Below, piece by piece: positions 56,546-64,000 of a stretch of 64,000 nt of DNA; position 1 is the first letter of the stretch, and each line of letters starts with the position of its first letter. The notes below the pieces were generated by a model. That model was not told the origin of the DNA, made no database searches, and saw nothing but the letters and a program-made list of their open reading frames with translations. The stretch is taken from positions 310,001-374,000 of the forward strand of contig NZ_FOGI01000005.1 in the NCBI RefSeq assembly GCF_900111175.1. Reading direction: 5' to 3'. This DNA is from Actinokineospora terrae (GTDB lineage: Bacteria > Actinomycetota > Actinomycetes > Mycobacteriales > Pseudonocardiaceae). Made by a program: the position numbers and the translations under genes.

Positions 56546-57850
56546 GTGACTGTGTTGGATTCGCGGCGCGACCTGCCGTCGGAGAGCGGCCGGGGCACCC
56601 GGGCGGCGAAGTCGGACCCGGAGTCCGCCGTGCTGATCACCGCCAGTGGGGTCACTATGCCCCCTGTGGAGGATCTCGGTGCGGGGCGCGGGCCCGCGTG
56701 GCTCGACCAGTGGCTCGCCGCCAACGCCGCCGACGTGCTGGCCTGGTTCCGGCACATCCACGCCCACCCCGAGCTCTCCCGCCAGGAGTTCGCCACCACC
56801 GAGCTGGTCGCGGGCCTGCTCAAGTCGTTCGGCCTGCAACCGGAGCTGCTGCCCGGGGGCAACGGCCTGATCTGCGACATCGGCACCGGTGAGCGCTGCG
56901 TGGCGCTGCGCGCCGACATGGACGCGCTGCCGATGACCGAGGCGACCGGCCTGCCCTACGCCTCGACCACCGCCGAGGCCGCGCACGCCTGCGGCCACGA
57001 CGCGCACACCACGATCCTGCTGGCCACCGGCATCGCGCTGGCCTCGGCGCCCGAGCTGCCCGGCCGGGTCCGGCTGATCTTCCAGCCCGCCGAGGAGGTC
57101 ATGCCCGGTGGCGCGCTCGACGTCATCGACGCCGGTGGCCTCGACGGGGTGGAGCGCATCTTCGGCCTGCACTGCGACCCGCGCACCGAGGTCGGCCGGG
57201 TCGGCACCCGGGTCGGGGCCATCACCTCGGCCACCGACCTGCTGGAGCTGCGGCTCACCTCGCCCGGCGGCCACACCTCCCGCCCGCACCTCACCGCCGA
57301 CCTGGTGCACGCGCTGGGCACGGTCATCACCGGCCTGCCCGCGCTGCTCTCGCGCCGCATCGACCCGCGCTCGGGCACCGTCCTGGTGTGGGGCGCGGTC
57401 CACGCGGGCGAGGCGCCCAACGCCGTCCCGCAGGACGGGCTGCTGCGCGGCACGCTGCGCACCGGCGACCACGACATCTGGGCGGACCTGGAGCCGCTGG
57501 TGGCCGGTCTGGTGCAGTCGCTGCTCGCGCCCACCGGCGTCGGCTACGAGTTGCACCACCGCCGCGGCGTGCCGCCGGTGATCAACGAGCGGGAGAGCAC
57601 CCAGTACCTGCGCACCGCCATCGAGTCCGCGCTCGGCGAGGACGCGTTGGCGGGCACCAAGCAGTCCGCAGGCGGCGAGGACTTCGGCTGGTACCTCGAG
57701 CACATCCCCGGCTCGTTCATGCGCCTGGGCGTGTGGCCGGGCGAGGGCCCGATGCGCGACCTGCACCAGCCGACGTTCCAGTTGGACGAACGCGCGCTGC
57801 TGGCCGGGATCCGCGTCATGACGCACACCGCGCTCGCCGCGCTGGCCTGA
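56546..57850 (+). CDS. M20-family amidohydrolase (N-acyl-amino acid / hippurate hydrolase-like)
   Basis: 434 residues, zinc-dependent. The motifs ALRADMDALPMTE, HACGHDAHT, FQPAEEVMPGG and GLHCDPR are the M20D metal and catalytic set, and SAGGEDFGWYL is the C-terminal signature. GTG 56546 has GGAGGGG upstream; longer in-frame starts do not. The 45-residue N-terminal extension (VTVLDSRRDLPSESG) before the catalytic domain is longer than in most relatives. Substrate is unknown. Confidence 0.88.
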   Translation: MTVLDSRRDLPSESGRGTRAAKSDPESAVLITASGVTMPPVEDLGAGRGPAWLDQWLAANAADVLAWFRHIHAHPELSRQEFATTELVAGLLKSFGLQPELLPGGNGLICDIGTGERCVALRADMDALPMTEATGLPYASTTAEAAHACGHDAHTTILLATGIALASAPELPGRVRLIFQPAEEVMPGGALDVIDAGGLDGVERIFGLHCDPRTEVGRVGTRVGAITSATDLLELRLTSPGGHTSRPHLTADLVHALGTVITGLPALLSRRIDPRSGTVLVWGAVHAGEAPNAVPQDGLLRGTLRTGDHDIWADLEPLVAGLVQSLLAPTGVGYELHHRRGVPPVINERESTQYLRTAIESALGEDALAGTKQSAGGEDFGWYLEHIPGSFMRLGVWPGEGPMRDLHQPTFQLDERALLAGIRVMTHTALAALA

Positions 57851-57855
57851 GACGA

Positions 57856-57890
57856 CCCGGGGGTCCGCGTGCGGAACGCGGGCCCCCGGG
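57856..57890. terminator. bidirectional terminator after the amidohydrolase
   Basis: A 14-bp stem (57856-57869 with 57877-57890) containing a single G-U wobble in one orientation and a 7-base loop, 5 bases after the stop and 17 bases before the convergent gene end. Confidence 0.82.
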
Positions 57891-57907
57891 GATTTACCTC
57901 ACGCGGT

Positions 57908-58462
57908 TCACCAGAGGTGCGCGACATCCACCACGATGCGGGTGCCGCCGTTGTCCCTGGGCAGGGTGAAGACGCGGAACGGCAGCCGGGCCCGCAGGCC
58001 GATGCCGAGCGTCGTGTCCCCCTCGTAGGTCCCGGCCCACACGACCTGCCGGAACGTCCGCCACCCCGTCACGTTCACCAACTCGGTCCAGTTCGCCGGG
58101 TGGTAGGTCAGCTGCCCGTTGTCGTCCCAGGCCCGCCCGAGGGCCTGGATCTGCAGCTTCCCCGCTCCCCGCGTCGGGACGACGTGCCCCGAGCCGTCGG
58201 CGGTGATCTCGTCGACGTACTTCACGTAGTAGCCGTGCCCACCGGGGGCGTCCAGGTCGATCACGAGCCGGTCGAAGCACTCGTGCTGCCCGCCGCGCAC
58301 GTCCCTGAAGAAGCCCGTCTCGTTGAAGCCCGCGGTCTTGAGCCCGGAGCCCCAGGTGATCCCGCAGTACGGGTCGGCCGCCGAGGCGGCGACCGGGGCG
58401 AACACGACGATCGAGAAGGCCACCGCCACCGCGGCGACGGCCGAGAACAAGCGTTTCACCAC
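57908..58462 (-). CDS. secreted AMIN-like domain protein (copy 1)
   Basis: 184 residues: signal peptide to about residue 28 (PVAASAAD), then a domain starting DPYCGITWGS with ECFDRLVIDLDAPGGHGYYVKY, LPFRVFTLPRDNGGTRIVVDVAH. This is the actinobacterial AMIN-like beta domain, probably with one disulfide (PYCGI and HECFD). AMIN domains bind the cell wall. It has no catalytic domain. The paralogue at 58472 lies 9 bases upstream on the same strand. Confidence 0.82.
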   Translation of the reverse strand: MVKRLFSAVAAVAVAFSIVVFAPVAASAADPYCGITWGSGLKTAGFNETGFFRDVRGGQHECFDRLVIDLDAPGGHGYYVKYVDEITADGSGHVVPTRGAGKLQIQALGRAWDDNGQLTYHPANWTELVNVTGWRTFRQVVWAGTYEGDTTLGIGLRARLPFRVFTLPRDNGGTRIVVDVAHLW

Positions 58463-58471
58463 AACTCCCCC

Positions 58472-59041
58472 TTACCAGGCGTGTGCGACGTCGATGACGA
58501 TCCGCTTGGTCGCGCCGTCGTCGACTTCGAAGACGCGGAACGGCAGCCTCGCCCGGACCCCGAGCGCGAAGCTGTTGTGCAGGACCCGACCGCCGAGGTC
58601 GTGGAGCTGGCGGAAGGTCCGGTAGCCGGCCAGGTTGACCACCTCGGCCGGGTTGGCCGGGTGGAACACCATGTCCCCGGTGTCGGGGTCGATGGCCGAG
58701 GCATCCATGGAGATCCACAGCCCGGCGCCACCGCGCACCGTGACCGGGTTGCCCGAGATGTCCTCGAACGCGTCGAGGTAGCTGACGATGTAGCTGCGCA
58801 CCCCCGCGCTGCGCACGTCGAACACCAGCCGGTCGAAGCAGTCGTGCTTGCCCGCCCGGGCGCCGGTCAGCGCGCCGTACCCCGACTCGGGGTCACCGGA
58901 CTTGGATTGGGAGCCCCACGTGATGCCGCAATAGGGAGCGGCGGGGGCGGAGGTCGGGGCGGCGGCCGCGGGGGTCGCCGACAGGATGGCCGCGGCGAGC
59001 GCCGCGGTCAGGGTCAGGAGCCAGGATCTTCGATGTGCCAT
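58472..59041 (-). CDS. secreted AMIN-like domain protein (copy 2)
   Basis: 189 residues, paralogue of the preceding protein with the same frame: signal peptide to about residue 28 (ATPAAAAP), PYCGITWGSQSK, HDCFDRLVFDVRSAGVRSYIVSY, LPFRVFEVDDGATKRIVIDVAHAW. ATG 59041 has GAGGAG upstream. The two copies are co-transcribed and share the paired cysteines. The start codon is followed by a typical Sec signal (MAHRRSWLLTLTAALAAAI). Confidence 0.82.
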   Translation of the reverse strand: MAHRRSWLLTLTAALAAAILSATPAAAAPTSAPAAPYCGITWGSQSKSGDPESGYGALTGARAGKHDCFDRLVFDVRSAGVRSYIVSYLDAFEDISGNPVTVRGGAGLWISMDASAIDPDTGDMVFHPANPAEVVNLAGYRTFRQLHDLGGRVLHNSFALGVRARLPFRVFEVDDGATKRIVIDVAHAW

Positions 59042-59082
59042 GTCCGTTCTCCTCGGTCCGGCCGAAGACACGGCCGGTGAGT

Positions 59083-59107
59083 GGTGCGGCCGTGACTCGG
59101 CCGCACC
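59083..59107 (-). terminator. terminator after the gamma-glutamylcyclotransferase-like gene
   Basis: A perfect 10-bp stem (GGTGCGGCCG at 59083-59092 with 59098-59107) and a 5-base loop, between the minus-strand gene ending at 59141 and the AMIN-like pair. Confidence 0.8.
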
Positions 59108-59140
59108 AGAGGAGACGTGCGACACATCTCGGAGTTGTGC

Positions 59141-59602
59141 CTAGCTGGCCGCCGCCGGGCCGATTCCACTGCACGGCCTAGTGCGCAGGTCCTCGACGTA
59201 GTCCGCAGGCGCCCCAGCGGCTTCCGCGGCGTCGGCGACGACACCTAGATAGCGCGCCGAAGGCAGGCCGCCCTCGTAGGCGTCGAGCACGTAGAGCCAG
59301 GAGAGCACGGAGCCCTCCAGGGTCTGCACCCGCAACCGGATCTTGGAGTGCAGCCCCAGCTCGGAGCCCTCCCACCGGTCGAGGTTCCGCTCGTCGTCGG
59401 TGACGTCGTAGAGCACGACGAACACCTGCGAGTCCTGGTCCTCCACGATGGTCGCCAACGCGCCTTCCCACCCGAGGTCCTCACCCCCGAAGGTCAGCCG
59501 CCAGCCGACGAGCCACCCCGTCCCGGCCATCGGCGAATGCGGGGCTCGCTGCATCATCTGGCCCGGATCCATGTTCGACCCGTAAGCGGCATAGAGCGGC
59601 AC
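59141..59602 (-). CDS. gamma-glutamylcyclotransferase-family protein
   Basis: 153 residues. LYAAYGSNMDPGQM is the YGSN substrate-loop signature of the GGCT/AIG2 fold; WLVGWRLTFGG, VFVVLYDVTDDERN and WLYVLDAYEGGLPS complete the barrel. LDRWEGSELG holds a Glu in the place of the catalytic acid. The actual substrate is unknown. The GTG start (59602) has TAGGCT 7 bases upstream, so it is probably leaderless. A longer in-frame form from 59659 lacks a ribosome site. Confidence 0.82.
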   Translation of the reverse strand: MPLYAAYGSNMDPGQMMQRAPHSPMAGTGWLVGWRLTFGGEDLGWEGALATIVEDQDSQVFVVLYDVTDDERNLDRWEGSELGLHSKIRLRVQTLEGSVLSWLYVLDAYEGGLPSARYLGVVADAAEAAGAPADYVEDLRTRPCSGIGPAAAS

Positions 59603-59740
59603 GCCGGACAGCCTAGCCACACCGAGCGGTGTCGGCAGGCAGCCGCGCGCAGGGATCACCTTTTCGCGGCCACCCCAGACCCGGTCGTGCGCCCCCGGCT
59701 ACCGTGTCCGCTGGACGCGCGCGGTGAATTGGAGGACCAG

Positions 59741-61141
59741 GTGACCCGGATCGTGATCATGGGCGGTGGCCCCGCCGGGTACGAGGCAGCTCTGGTCGCC
59801 GCCCAGCACGGCGCCGACGTGACGGTGGTCGAGCGCGACGGCCTCGGCGGCGCGTGCGTGCTCTACGACTGCGTCCCGTCCAAGACGTTCATCGCCTCGG
59901 CGGGCGCGCGGGTCGCCTTCCGCGACGCCGACGAGCTCGGGATCGGCACCGACGACGTCGACTCCACGGTGCACCTGCCGGTGGTGCGCGGCCGGGTCAA
60001 GGGCCTCGCGCTCGCCCAGTCCGCCGACATCCGCAACCGGGTGCAGCGCGAGGGCGTGCGGGTCGTCGTCGGCACCGCCCGCTTCTGCGACGACCGCACC
60101 GGCATGGCGGCGCACCGGGTCGCGGTCACCTCCGGCGGCGAGACCGAGGTGCTGGCCGCCGACGTGGTGCTCATCGCCACCGGCGCCACCCCCAGGGTGA
60201 TCCCCGGCGCCGAGCCGGACGGGGTCAGGGTGTTCGACTGGCGCCAGATCTACGACCTGGCCGAGCTGCCCGAGCACCTGGTGGTGGTCGGGTCCGGGGT
60301 CACCGGCGCCGAGTTCGCCTCGGCGTTCATCGAGATGGGCGTCAAGGTCACCGTGATCTCCAGCCGGGACCGGGTGCTGCCGCACGAGGACGCCGACGCG
60401 GCCGCGGTGCTCGAGGACGTGTTCTCCGAGCGCGGCACCACGCTGGTCAAGCACGCCCGCGCGGAGAAGATCGAGCGCGACGGCACCGGGGTCACCGTGC
60501 ACCTCAAGGGCGGCGAGACGGTCCGCGCCAGCCACGCGCTGATGACGGTCGGCTCGGTGCCCAACACCGAGGACATCGGCCTGGACAAGATCGGCATCGA
60601 GCCGGGGCCCGGCGGGTTCATCACCGTCGACCGGGTCTCGCGCACCGGCGTGCCCGGCGTGTACGCGGCTGGCGACTGCACCGGGGTGCTGATGCTGGCC
60701 TCGGTCGCGGCCATGCAGGGCCGGATCGCGATGTGGCACGCCCTCGGCGAGGGGGTGGCCCCGATCAAGCTCAAGACGGTCGCGGCGAACGTGTTCACCC
60801 ACCCCGAGATCGCCACCGTCGGCATCAGCCAGGCCACCATCGACAGCGGCGAGGTGCCCGCGCGCACCGTCACGCTCCCGCTGGCCACCAACGCCAGGGC
60901 CAAGATGGAGGGCCTGCGCCGCGGCTTCGTGAAGCTGTTCTGCCGCCCGGCGACCGGCGTGGTCATCGGCGGGGTCATCGTGGCGCCCAGCGCGAGCGAG
61001 CTGATCCTGCCGATCGCCCTCGCGGTGCAGAACCAGCTGACCGTGGACGACCTCGCGCTGACCTTCTCGGTGTACCCGTCGCTGTCCGGTTCGATCACCG
61101 AGGCGGGCCGCCAGCTGATGCGGCACGACGACCTCGACTGA
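59741..61141 (+). CDS. lpdA: LpdA-like NAD(P)H-quinone oxidoreductase of the pyridine disulfide family
   Basis: 466 residues. The FAD site is RIVIMGGGPAGYEAALVAA, the redox disulfide motif is GGACVLYDCVPSKTF, the NAD site is VVVGSGVTGAEFAS, and the second FAD site is GVYAAGDCTG. The C-terminal HxHPTxSE motif of lipoamide dehydrogenases reads SVYPSLSG, so the His-Glu pair is absent, as in Mycobacterium tuberculosis LpdA (Rv3303c), which reduces quinones rather than lipoamide. GTG 59741 has GGAGG upstream. Confidence 0.88.
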   Translation: MTRIVIMGGGPAGYEAALVAAQHGADVTVVERDGLGGACVLYDCVPSKTFIASAGARVAFRDADELGIGTDDVDSTVHLPVVRGRVKGLALAQSADIRNRVQREGVRVVVGTARFCDDRTGMAAHRVAVTSGGETEVLAADVVLIATGATPRVIPGAEPDGVRVFDWRQIYDLAELPEHLVVVGSGVTGAEFASAFIEMGVKVTVISSRDRVLPHEDADAAAVLEDVFSERGTTLVKHARAEKIERDGTGVTVHLKGGETVRASHALMTVGSVPNTEDIGLDKIGIEPGPGGFITVDRVSRTGVPGVYAAGDCTGVLMLASVAAMQGRIAMWHALGEGVAPIKLKTVAANVFTHPEIATVGISQATIDSGEVPARTVTLPLATNARAKMEGLRRGFVKLFCRPATGVVIGGVIVAPSASELILPIALAVQNQLTVDDLALTFSVYPSLSGSITEAGRQLMRHDDLD

Positions 61142-61162
61142 AATTCGCCCAATTCGATGGTT

Positions 61163-61240
61163 TGTGCCCCAACTTCACACTTTCGTGCATAGTCTGTGCC
61201 CCAACACTGCCTTCTCGGTTACCAGATTTGCACGAGAAGG
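61163..61240 (+). promoter_or_regulatory. leader region of the zinc-ribbon gene: direct repeats and hairpin
   Basis: TGTGCCCCAAC occurs at 61163-61173 and again at 61195-61205, 32 bases apart (about three helical turns). CATAGT at 61188-61193 could be a -10 box between them. Downstream, CCTTCTCG (61210-61217) pairs with CGAGAAGG (61233-61240) to form an 8-bp hairpin that would include a Shine-Dalgarno-like AAGG. Confidence 0.45.
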
Positions 61241-61323
61241 AGTGAAACTCTGGCGTCGGTCTTTTGATCGACCTACCGAGCCGGTACCCCTGGGGGACCG
61301 AACCGTTACGTACGGAGGCTGAC

Positions 61324-61476
61324 ATGCCGCGTCGGAATGAATGCCCGGAATGCCTGGGCTCAGGACTCGCCCCCAACCGCAAGGACTTCTGTCCGCGTTG
61401 CGGCGGGATCGGACAGATCCCGCGGGTGTGCGCAGTGCTCCTCGCACCGCGCACGCCGGACAGAACCCAGGTCTGA
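61324..61476 (+). CDS. small zinc-ribbon protein (DnaJ-type CxxCxGxG)
   Basis: 50 residues. CPECLGSG and CPRCGGIG form one zinc-binding pair of the DnaJ cysteine-rich type, and little else is present. An excellent ribosome site (GGAGG 5-6 bases before the ATG) and a textbook terminator after the stop show that it is an independent short gene. Function unknown; small zinc ribbons can be chaperone, RNA or transcription factors. Confidence 0.72.
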   Translation: MPRRNECPECLGSGLAPNRKDFCPRCGGIGQIPRVCAVLLAPRTPDRTQV

Positions 61477-61488
61477 TCAGCGGGTCCG

Positions 61489-61537
61489 ACCCGCTCTGGC
61501 CGCCCTTGGAGGCGGGGGTGGCCAGAGCGGGTTTTCC
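61489..61537 (+). terminator. intrinsic terminator of the zinc-ribbon gene
   Basis: A 13-bp perfect stem (ACCCGCTCTGGCC at 61489-61501 with 61520-61532) followed directly by TTTT, the most classical terminator in the window. Confidence 0.9.
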
Positions 61538-61663
61538 CGCGATTTGACGAAAAGTAGACAACACGCTCGTATCCGGGGGGATGGCGCGCACGCCGATTTC
61601 CCGGGCGGGCCCGCACTGGTCTCCGGAACGGGTTTTCCCACCGAGAGACAGGCACCACCGGCG

Positions 61664-62410
61664 ATGTCACACCCAGGCCACCCCGGCCACGCACCTCGGC
61701 CGCACCAGGGTCAGCCACAGCCCTTCCCGCCGCGGGGGCAGACGTTCCCGCCGCCGCCCTCGCCTGCCCAGCCGCACTTGTCTGCGCAGGCGTACCCGTT
61801 GGGGCAGCCCTTGCCATCGGCGCAGCCCTTCTCGCCGCCGCCCTTACCGGCGCCTGCGTTCCCAGGGCCGCAGCCCCAGGGCGCACCGACGCACCCGGCC
61901 GGGCCGCCGCAGCCGCTCAGGCCGCCCTCGCCGGTCGGGGCACCACCCTCGTTCGGGCCGCCGCCGTCCTTTGGGCCCCCGCCGTCCTTCGGGGCACCAG
62001 CGGCGGTCGGGGCACCACTGTCGTTTGGGGCACCACTGTCGTTCGGGGCGCCACCAGCGGTCGGGGCACCTCAGCAATTCGGCCAGCCACCGCAGCCGTA
62101 CGCCACTTCCGCTCAGCCGTACGGCTCGACACCGGCGTCGTACGGCTCGTCGTCCGGTCGGGTGTCGGCCAACGCCAACGCCATCGGTGTCGCCGGTCTG
62201 GTGGCCAGCGTGCTCGGCCTGGCCGCGATCTGGTTCGCCAACATCGGCCTGGTGCTCGTCGTCGCGGGTGTGGGCCTGTCGGTCGTCGGCATCACCAAGG
62301 CCGAGCAGGGGCAGGCGACCAACAAGCCGGTCGCCGTCGCGGGCCTTGTCTGCGGCGGGGCGGCCATGCTGGTCTGGTTGGGGGTCCTCGTCGTCTCCGT
62401 GCTCGGGTGA
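61664..62410 (+). CDS. proline-rich DUF4190 membrane protein
   Basis: 248 residues. Residues 1-155 are Pro/Gln/Gly-rich and contain a run of near-repeats (SFGPPPSFGPPPSFGAP, AVGAPLSFGAPLSFGAP). Residues 163-248 are a DUF4190 domain with two membrane helices (GLVASVLGLAAIWFANIG and LVCGGAAMLVWLGVLVVSV) and a conserved GITKAEQG. Such proteins often bind partners through the Pro-rich part; the role is unknown. ATG 61664 is chosen because the upstream frame overlaps the terminator. Confidence 0.75.
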   Translation: MSHPGHPGHAPRPHQGQPQPFPPRGQTFPPPPSPAQPHLSAQAYPLGQPLPSAQPFSPPPLPAPAFPGPQPQGAPTHPAGPPQPLRPPSPVGAPPSFGPPPSFGPPPSFGAPAAVGAPLSFGAPLSFGAPPAVGAPQQFGQPPQPYATSAQPYGSTPASYGSSSGRVSANANAIGVAGLVASVLGLAAIWFANIGLVLVVAGVGLSVVGITKAEQGQATNKPVAVAGLVCGGAAMLVWLGVLVVSVLG

Positions 62411-62426
62411 GTCCGGTGTGGACTCA
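62408..62426. terminator. small hairpin between convergent genes
   Basis: A 7-bp stem TGAGTCC/GGACTCA (62408-62414 with 62420-62426) with a 5-base loop spans the stop codons of the DUF4190 gene and glpK. Confidence 0.5.
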
Positions 62427-63941
62427 GTCGGTGTCCTCGTCGACCCAGTCCAGGGTGCGGGTGACGGCCTTCTTCCACTGGCGGTAGGCGCGTTCCCTGG
62501 CGTCCTCGGCCATCGACGGTGTCCACTGCTTGTCCTTGGCCCAGTTCGCCCGCACGTCGTCGAGCCCGCCCCAGTAGCCGACGGCGAGACCGGCGGCGTA
62601 GGCGGCGCCGAGGGCTGTCGTCTCGGCGACGACCGGGCGGATGACCGGCACGTCCAGGATGTCGGCCTGGAACTGCATCAGCAGTTCGTTGCCGACCATC
62701 CCGCCGTCCACCTTCAGCGCGGTCAGCGGCACCCCGGAGTCGGCGTTCATCGCCTCGATGACCTCCCTGGTCTGGAACGCGGTCGCCTCCAGCACCGCGC
62801 GCGCCAGGTGGCCCTTGGTGATGAACCGGGTCAGGCCGACGATCGCGCCCCTGGCGTCGGCGCGCCAGTGCGGGGCGAACAGGCCGGAGAAGGCGGGCAC
62901 GAAGTAGCAGCCGCCGTTGTCCTCGACCGAGCGGGCGTGCTCCTCGATCTCGGCGGCCGAGCTGATCATGCCCAGGTTGTCCCTGATCCACTGCACCAGC
63001 GAGCCGGTGACCGCGATCGAGCCCTCCAGCGCGTACACCGGTGCCTCGTCGCCGATGCGGTAGCAGACCGTGGTGAGCAACCCGTTCTCGCTCATCACCG
63101 GCTCGGTCCCGGTGTTGAGGAGCACGAAGTTGCCTGTGCCGTAAGTGTTCTTGGCCTCGCCCGGCGACAGGCACGCCTGCCCGAAGGTGGCGGCCTGCTG
63201 GTCGCCCAGGATCCCGGCGATCGGCGCACCGCCCAGCGCGCCGCGCTCGCGGACCCGGCCCAGTTCCGCCGAGGACGACGCGATCCTGGGCAGCATCGAC
63301 AGCGGAACCCCGACCTCCTCAGCGATGTCGGCGTCCCAGTCCAGTGTGGACAGATCCATCAGCAGCGTGCGGGACGCGTTCGTCGGGTCGGTCGCGTGCA
63401 CCCCGCCGTCGACGCCGCCGGTCATGTTCCACAGCAGCCAGGTGTCCATGGTGCCGAACAGCAGGTCGCCAGCCTCGGCCCTGGCCCGCGCACCGTCCAC
63501 GTTGTCCAGGATCCAGCGGATCTTCGGCCCGGAGAAGTAGGTGGCCAGCGGCAGCCCGGTCTTGGCCCGGTACCGCTCCTGCCCGCCGCCGAGTTCGCCG
63601 AGCGCGGTGGCGATCTTGTCGGTCCTGGTGTCCTGCCAGACGATCGCGTTGTAGACCGGTTCCCCGGTGCGCCGGTCCCAGACCACCGCGGTCTCGCGCT
63701 GGTTGGTGATGCCGACCGCGACGATGTCGGTGGTGTGCAGGTCGGCCTTGGCCAGCGCGCCCGCCACCACCGCGCGGGTGTTCGCCCAGACCTCGGCCGG
63801 GTCGTGCTCGACCCACCCGGCGCGCGGCAGCATCTGCCGGTGCTCGCGCTGGTCCACCGAGACCACCTCGCCCGCGTGGCTGAACACCATGCAACGGGTC
63901 GAGGTGGTGCCCTGGTCCACGGCGGCGACGTACTCGGTCAT
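62424..63941 (-). CDS. glpK: glycerol kinase
   Basis: Phosphorylates glycerol to glycerol-3-phosphate. 505 residues. The FGGY-kinase motifs are present: [15 protein letters not shown] at the N-terminus (phosphate-1 loop), [44 protein letters not shown] and the C-terminal [18 protein letters not shown]. Start 63941 with GAGGGAGAG upstream. It is probably the downstream gene of a glycerol operon that continues past the window end. Confidence 0.95.
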   Translation of the reverse strand: MTEYVAAVDQGTTSTRCMVFSHAGEVVSVDQREHRQMLPRAGWVEHDPAEVWANTRAVVAGALAKADLHTTDIVAVGITNQRETAVVWDRRTGEPVYNAIVWQDTRTDKIATALGELGGGQERYRAKTGLPLATYFSGPKIRWILDNVDGARARAEAGDLLFGTMDTWLLWNMTGGVDGGVHATDPTNASRTLLMDLSTLDWDADIAEEVGVPLSMLPRIASSSAELGRVRERGALGGAPIAGILGDQQAATFGQACLSPGEAKNTYGTGNFVLLNTGTEPVMSENGLLTTVCYRIGDEAPVYALEGSIAVTGSLVQWIRDNLGMISSAAEIEEHARSVEDNGGCYFVPAFSGLFAPHWRADARGAIVGLTRFITKGHLARAVLEATAFQTREVIEAMNADSGVPLTALKVDGGMVGNELLMQFQADILDVPVIRPVVAETTALGAAYAAGLAVGYWGGLDDVRANWAKDKQWTPSMAEDARERAYRQWKKAVTRTLDWVDEDTD

Positions 63942-64000
63942 CGGTGTCTCTCCCTCTTCGCCCAGGGTGGGGTGGTTATGTTGGCAGGACGCGGGCGAGC

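Overview
The window is very GC-rich, has few and short intergenic gaps, uses many GTG and TTG starts, and shows several leaderless genes (a -10 box 6-8 bases before the start codon). This points to an actinomycete. Gene content and order (sdhCDAB beside a BMP-type nucleoside importer, cdd, deoA, add, upp, deoC, purine nucleoside phosphorylase and mutAB-meaB) fit a mycelial member of the Pseudonocardiaceae or a relative. The assignment is inferred from content; no rRNA is present. I saw no tRNA, CRISPR array, transposase or phage gene, so this looks like chromosomal core with small accessory patches.

Layout. 1-5.2 kb: BrkB-like membrane protein, nucleotidyltransferase, secreted D,D-carboxypeptidase, two small membrane proteins and a saccharopine-dehydrogenase-like reductase. 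5.2-6.6 kb: two unknown envelope proteins. 6.7-10.1 kb: succinate dehydrogenase sdhCDAB on the minus strand. 10.7-17.4 kb: a tightly coupled six-gene nucleoside uptake and pyrimidine salvage operon (lipoprotein, ATPase, two permeases, cytidine deaminase, thymidine phosphorylase). 17.5-19.8 kb: divergent TetR regulator and MFS exporter. 19.8-21.6 kb: a long hairpin, a terminator and a hendecad-repeat coiled-coil protein. 21.7-22.9 kb: adenosine deaminase. 22.9-26.8 kb: minus-strand operon with an EspC/WXG-like protein, a WXG-NlpC/P60 fusion, two YbaB-like proteins and an acidic protein with an internal duplication. 27-28.2 kb: a Panacea-Fic pair, a probable toxin-antitoxin module. 28.4-34.3 kb: a secreted intradiol dioxygenase with a chitin-binding-type domain, an AraC regulator, and an operon of membrane protein, deoC, aldehyde dehydrogenase and a cysteine-free aldehyde dehydrogenase-like protein, with a divergent TetR gene. 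35-38.8 kb: DUF1707 protein, upp, a second Fic protein, TetR, and a ribbon-helix-helix/degenerate-Doc pair. 38.9-41.3 kb: MerR-controlled tandem aldo/keto reductases. 41.4-44.5 kb: flavodoxin-like protein, a secreted FG-GAP repeat protein, and a small duplicated gene with a broken copy. 44.6-49.2 kb: phosphohexomutase, purine nucleoside phosphorylase, two membrane proteins and a divergent MerR. 49.2-56 kb: Ser/Thr kinase, then mutA-mutB-meaB. 56-64 kb: small secreted protein, M20 amidohydrolase, two secreted AMIN-like paralogues, a gamma-glutamylcyclotransferase-like protein, an LpdA-like flavoprotein, a small zinc-ribbon gene, a proline-rich DUF4190 protein and glycerol kinase.

How the genes fit together. 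The dominant theme is nucleoside salvage. Nucleosides are imported, deaminated (cdd, add) and phosphorolysed (deoA, purine nucleoside phosphorylase). The freed base is recaptured (upp), and deoxyribose-5-phosphate is cleaved by deoC to acetaldehyde and glyceraldehyde-3-phosphate, with an aldehyde dehydrogenase to oxidise the acetaldehyde. A phosphohexomutase-family enzyme may move ribose-1-phosphate to ribose-5-phosphate. These genes sit in at least five separate transcription units. The accessory patches hold three Fic-fold proteins within about 11 kb, in different states of active-site and inhibitor-motif preservation. Those, the WXG-NlpC/YbaB operon and the cysteine-free aldehyde dehydrogenase partner are the parts most worth a closer look.
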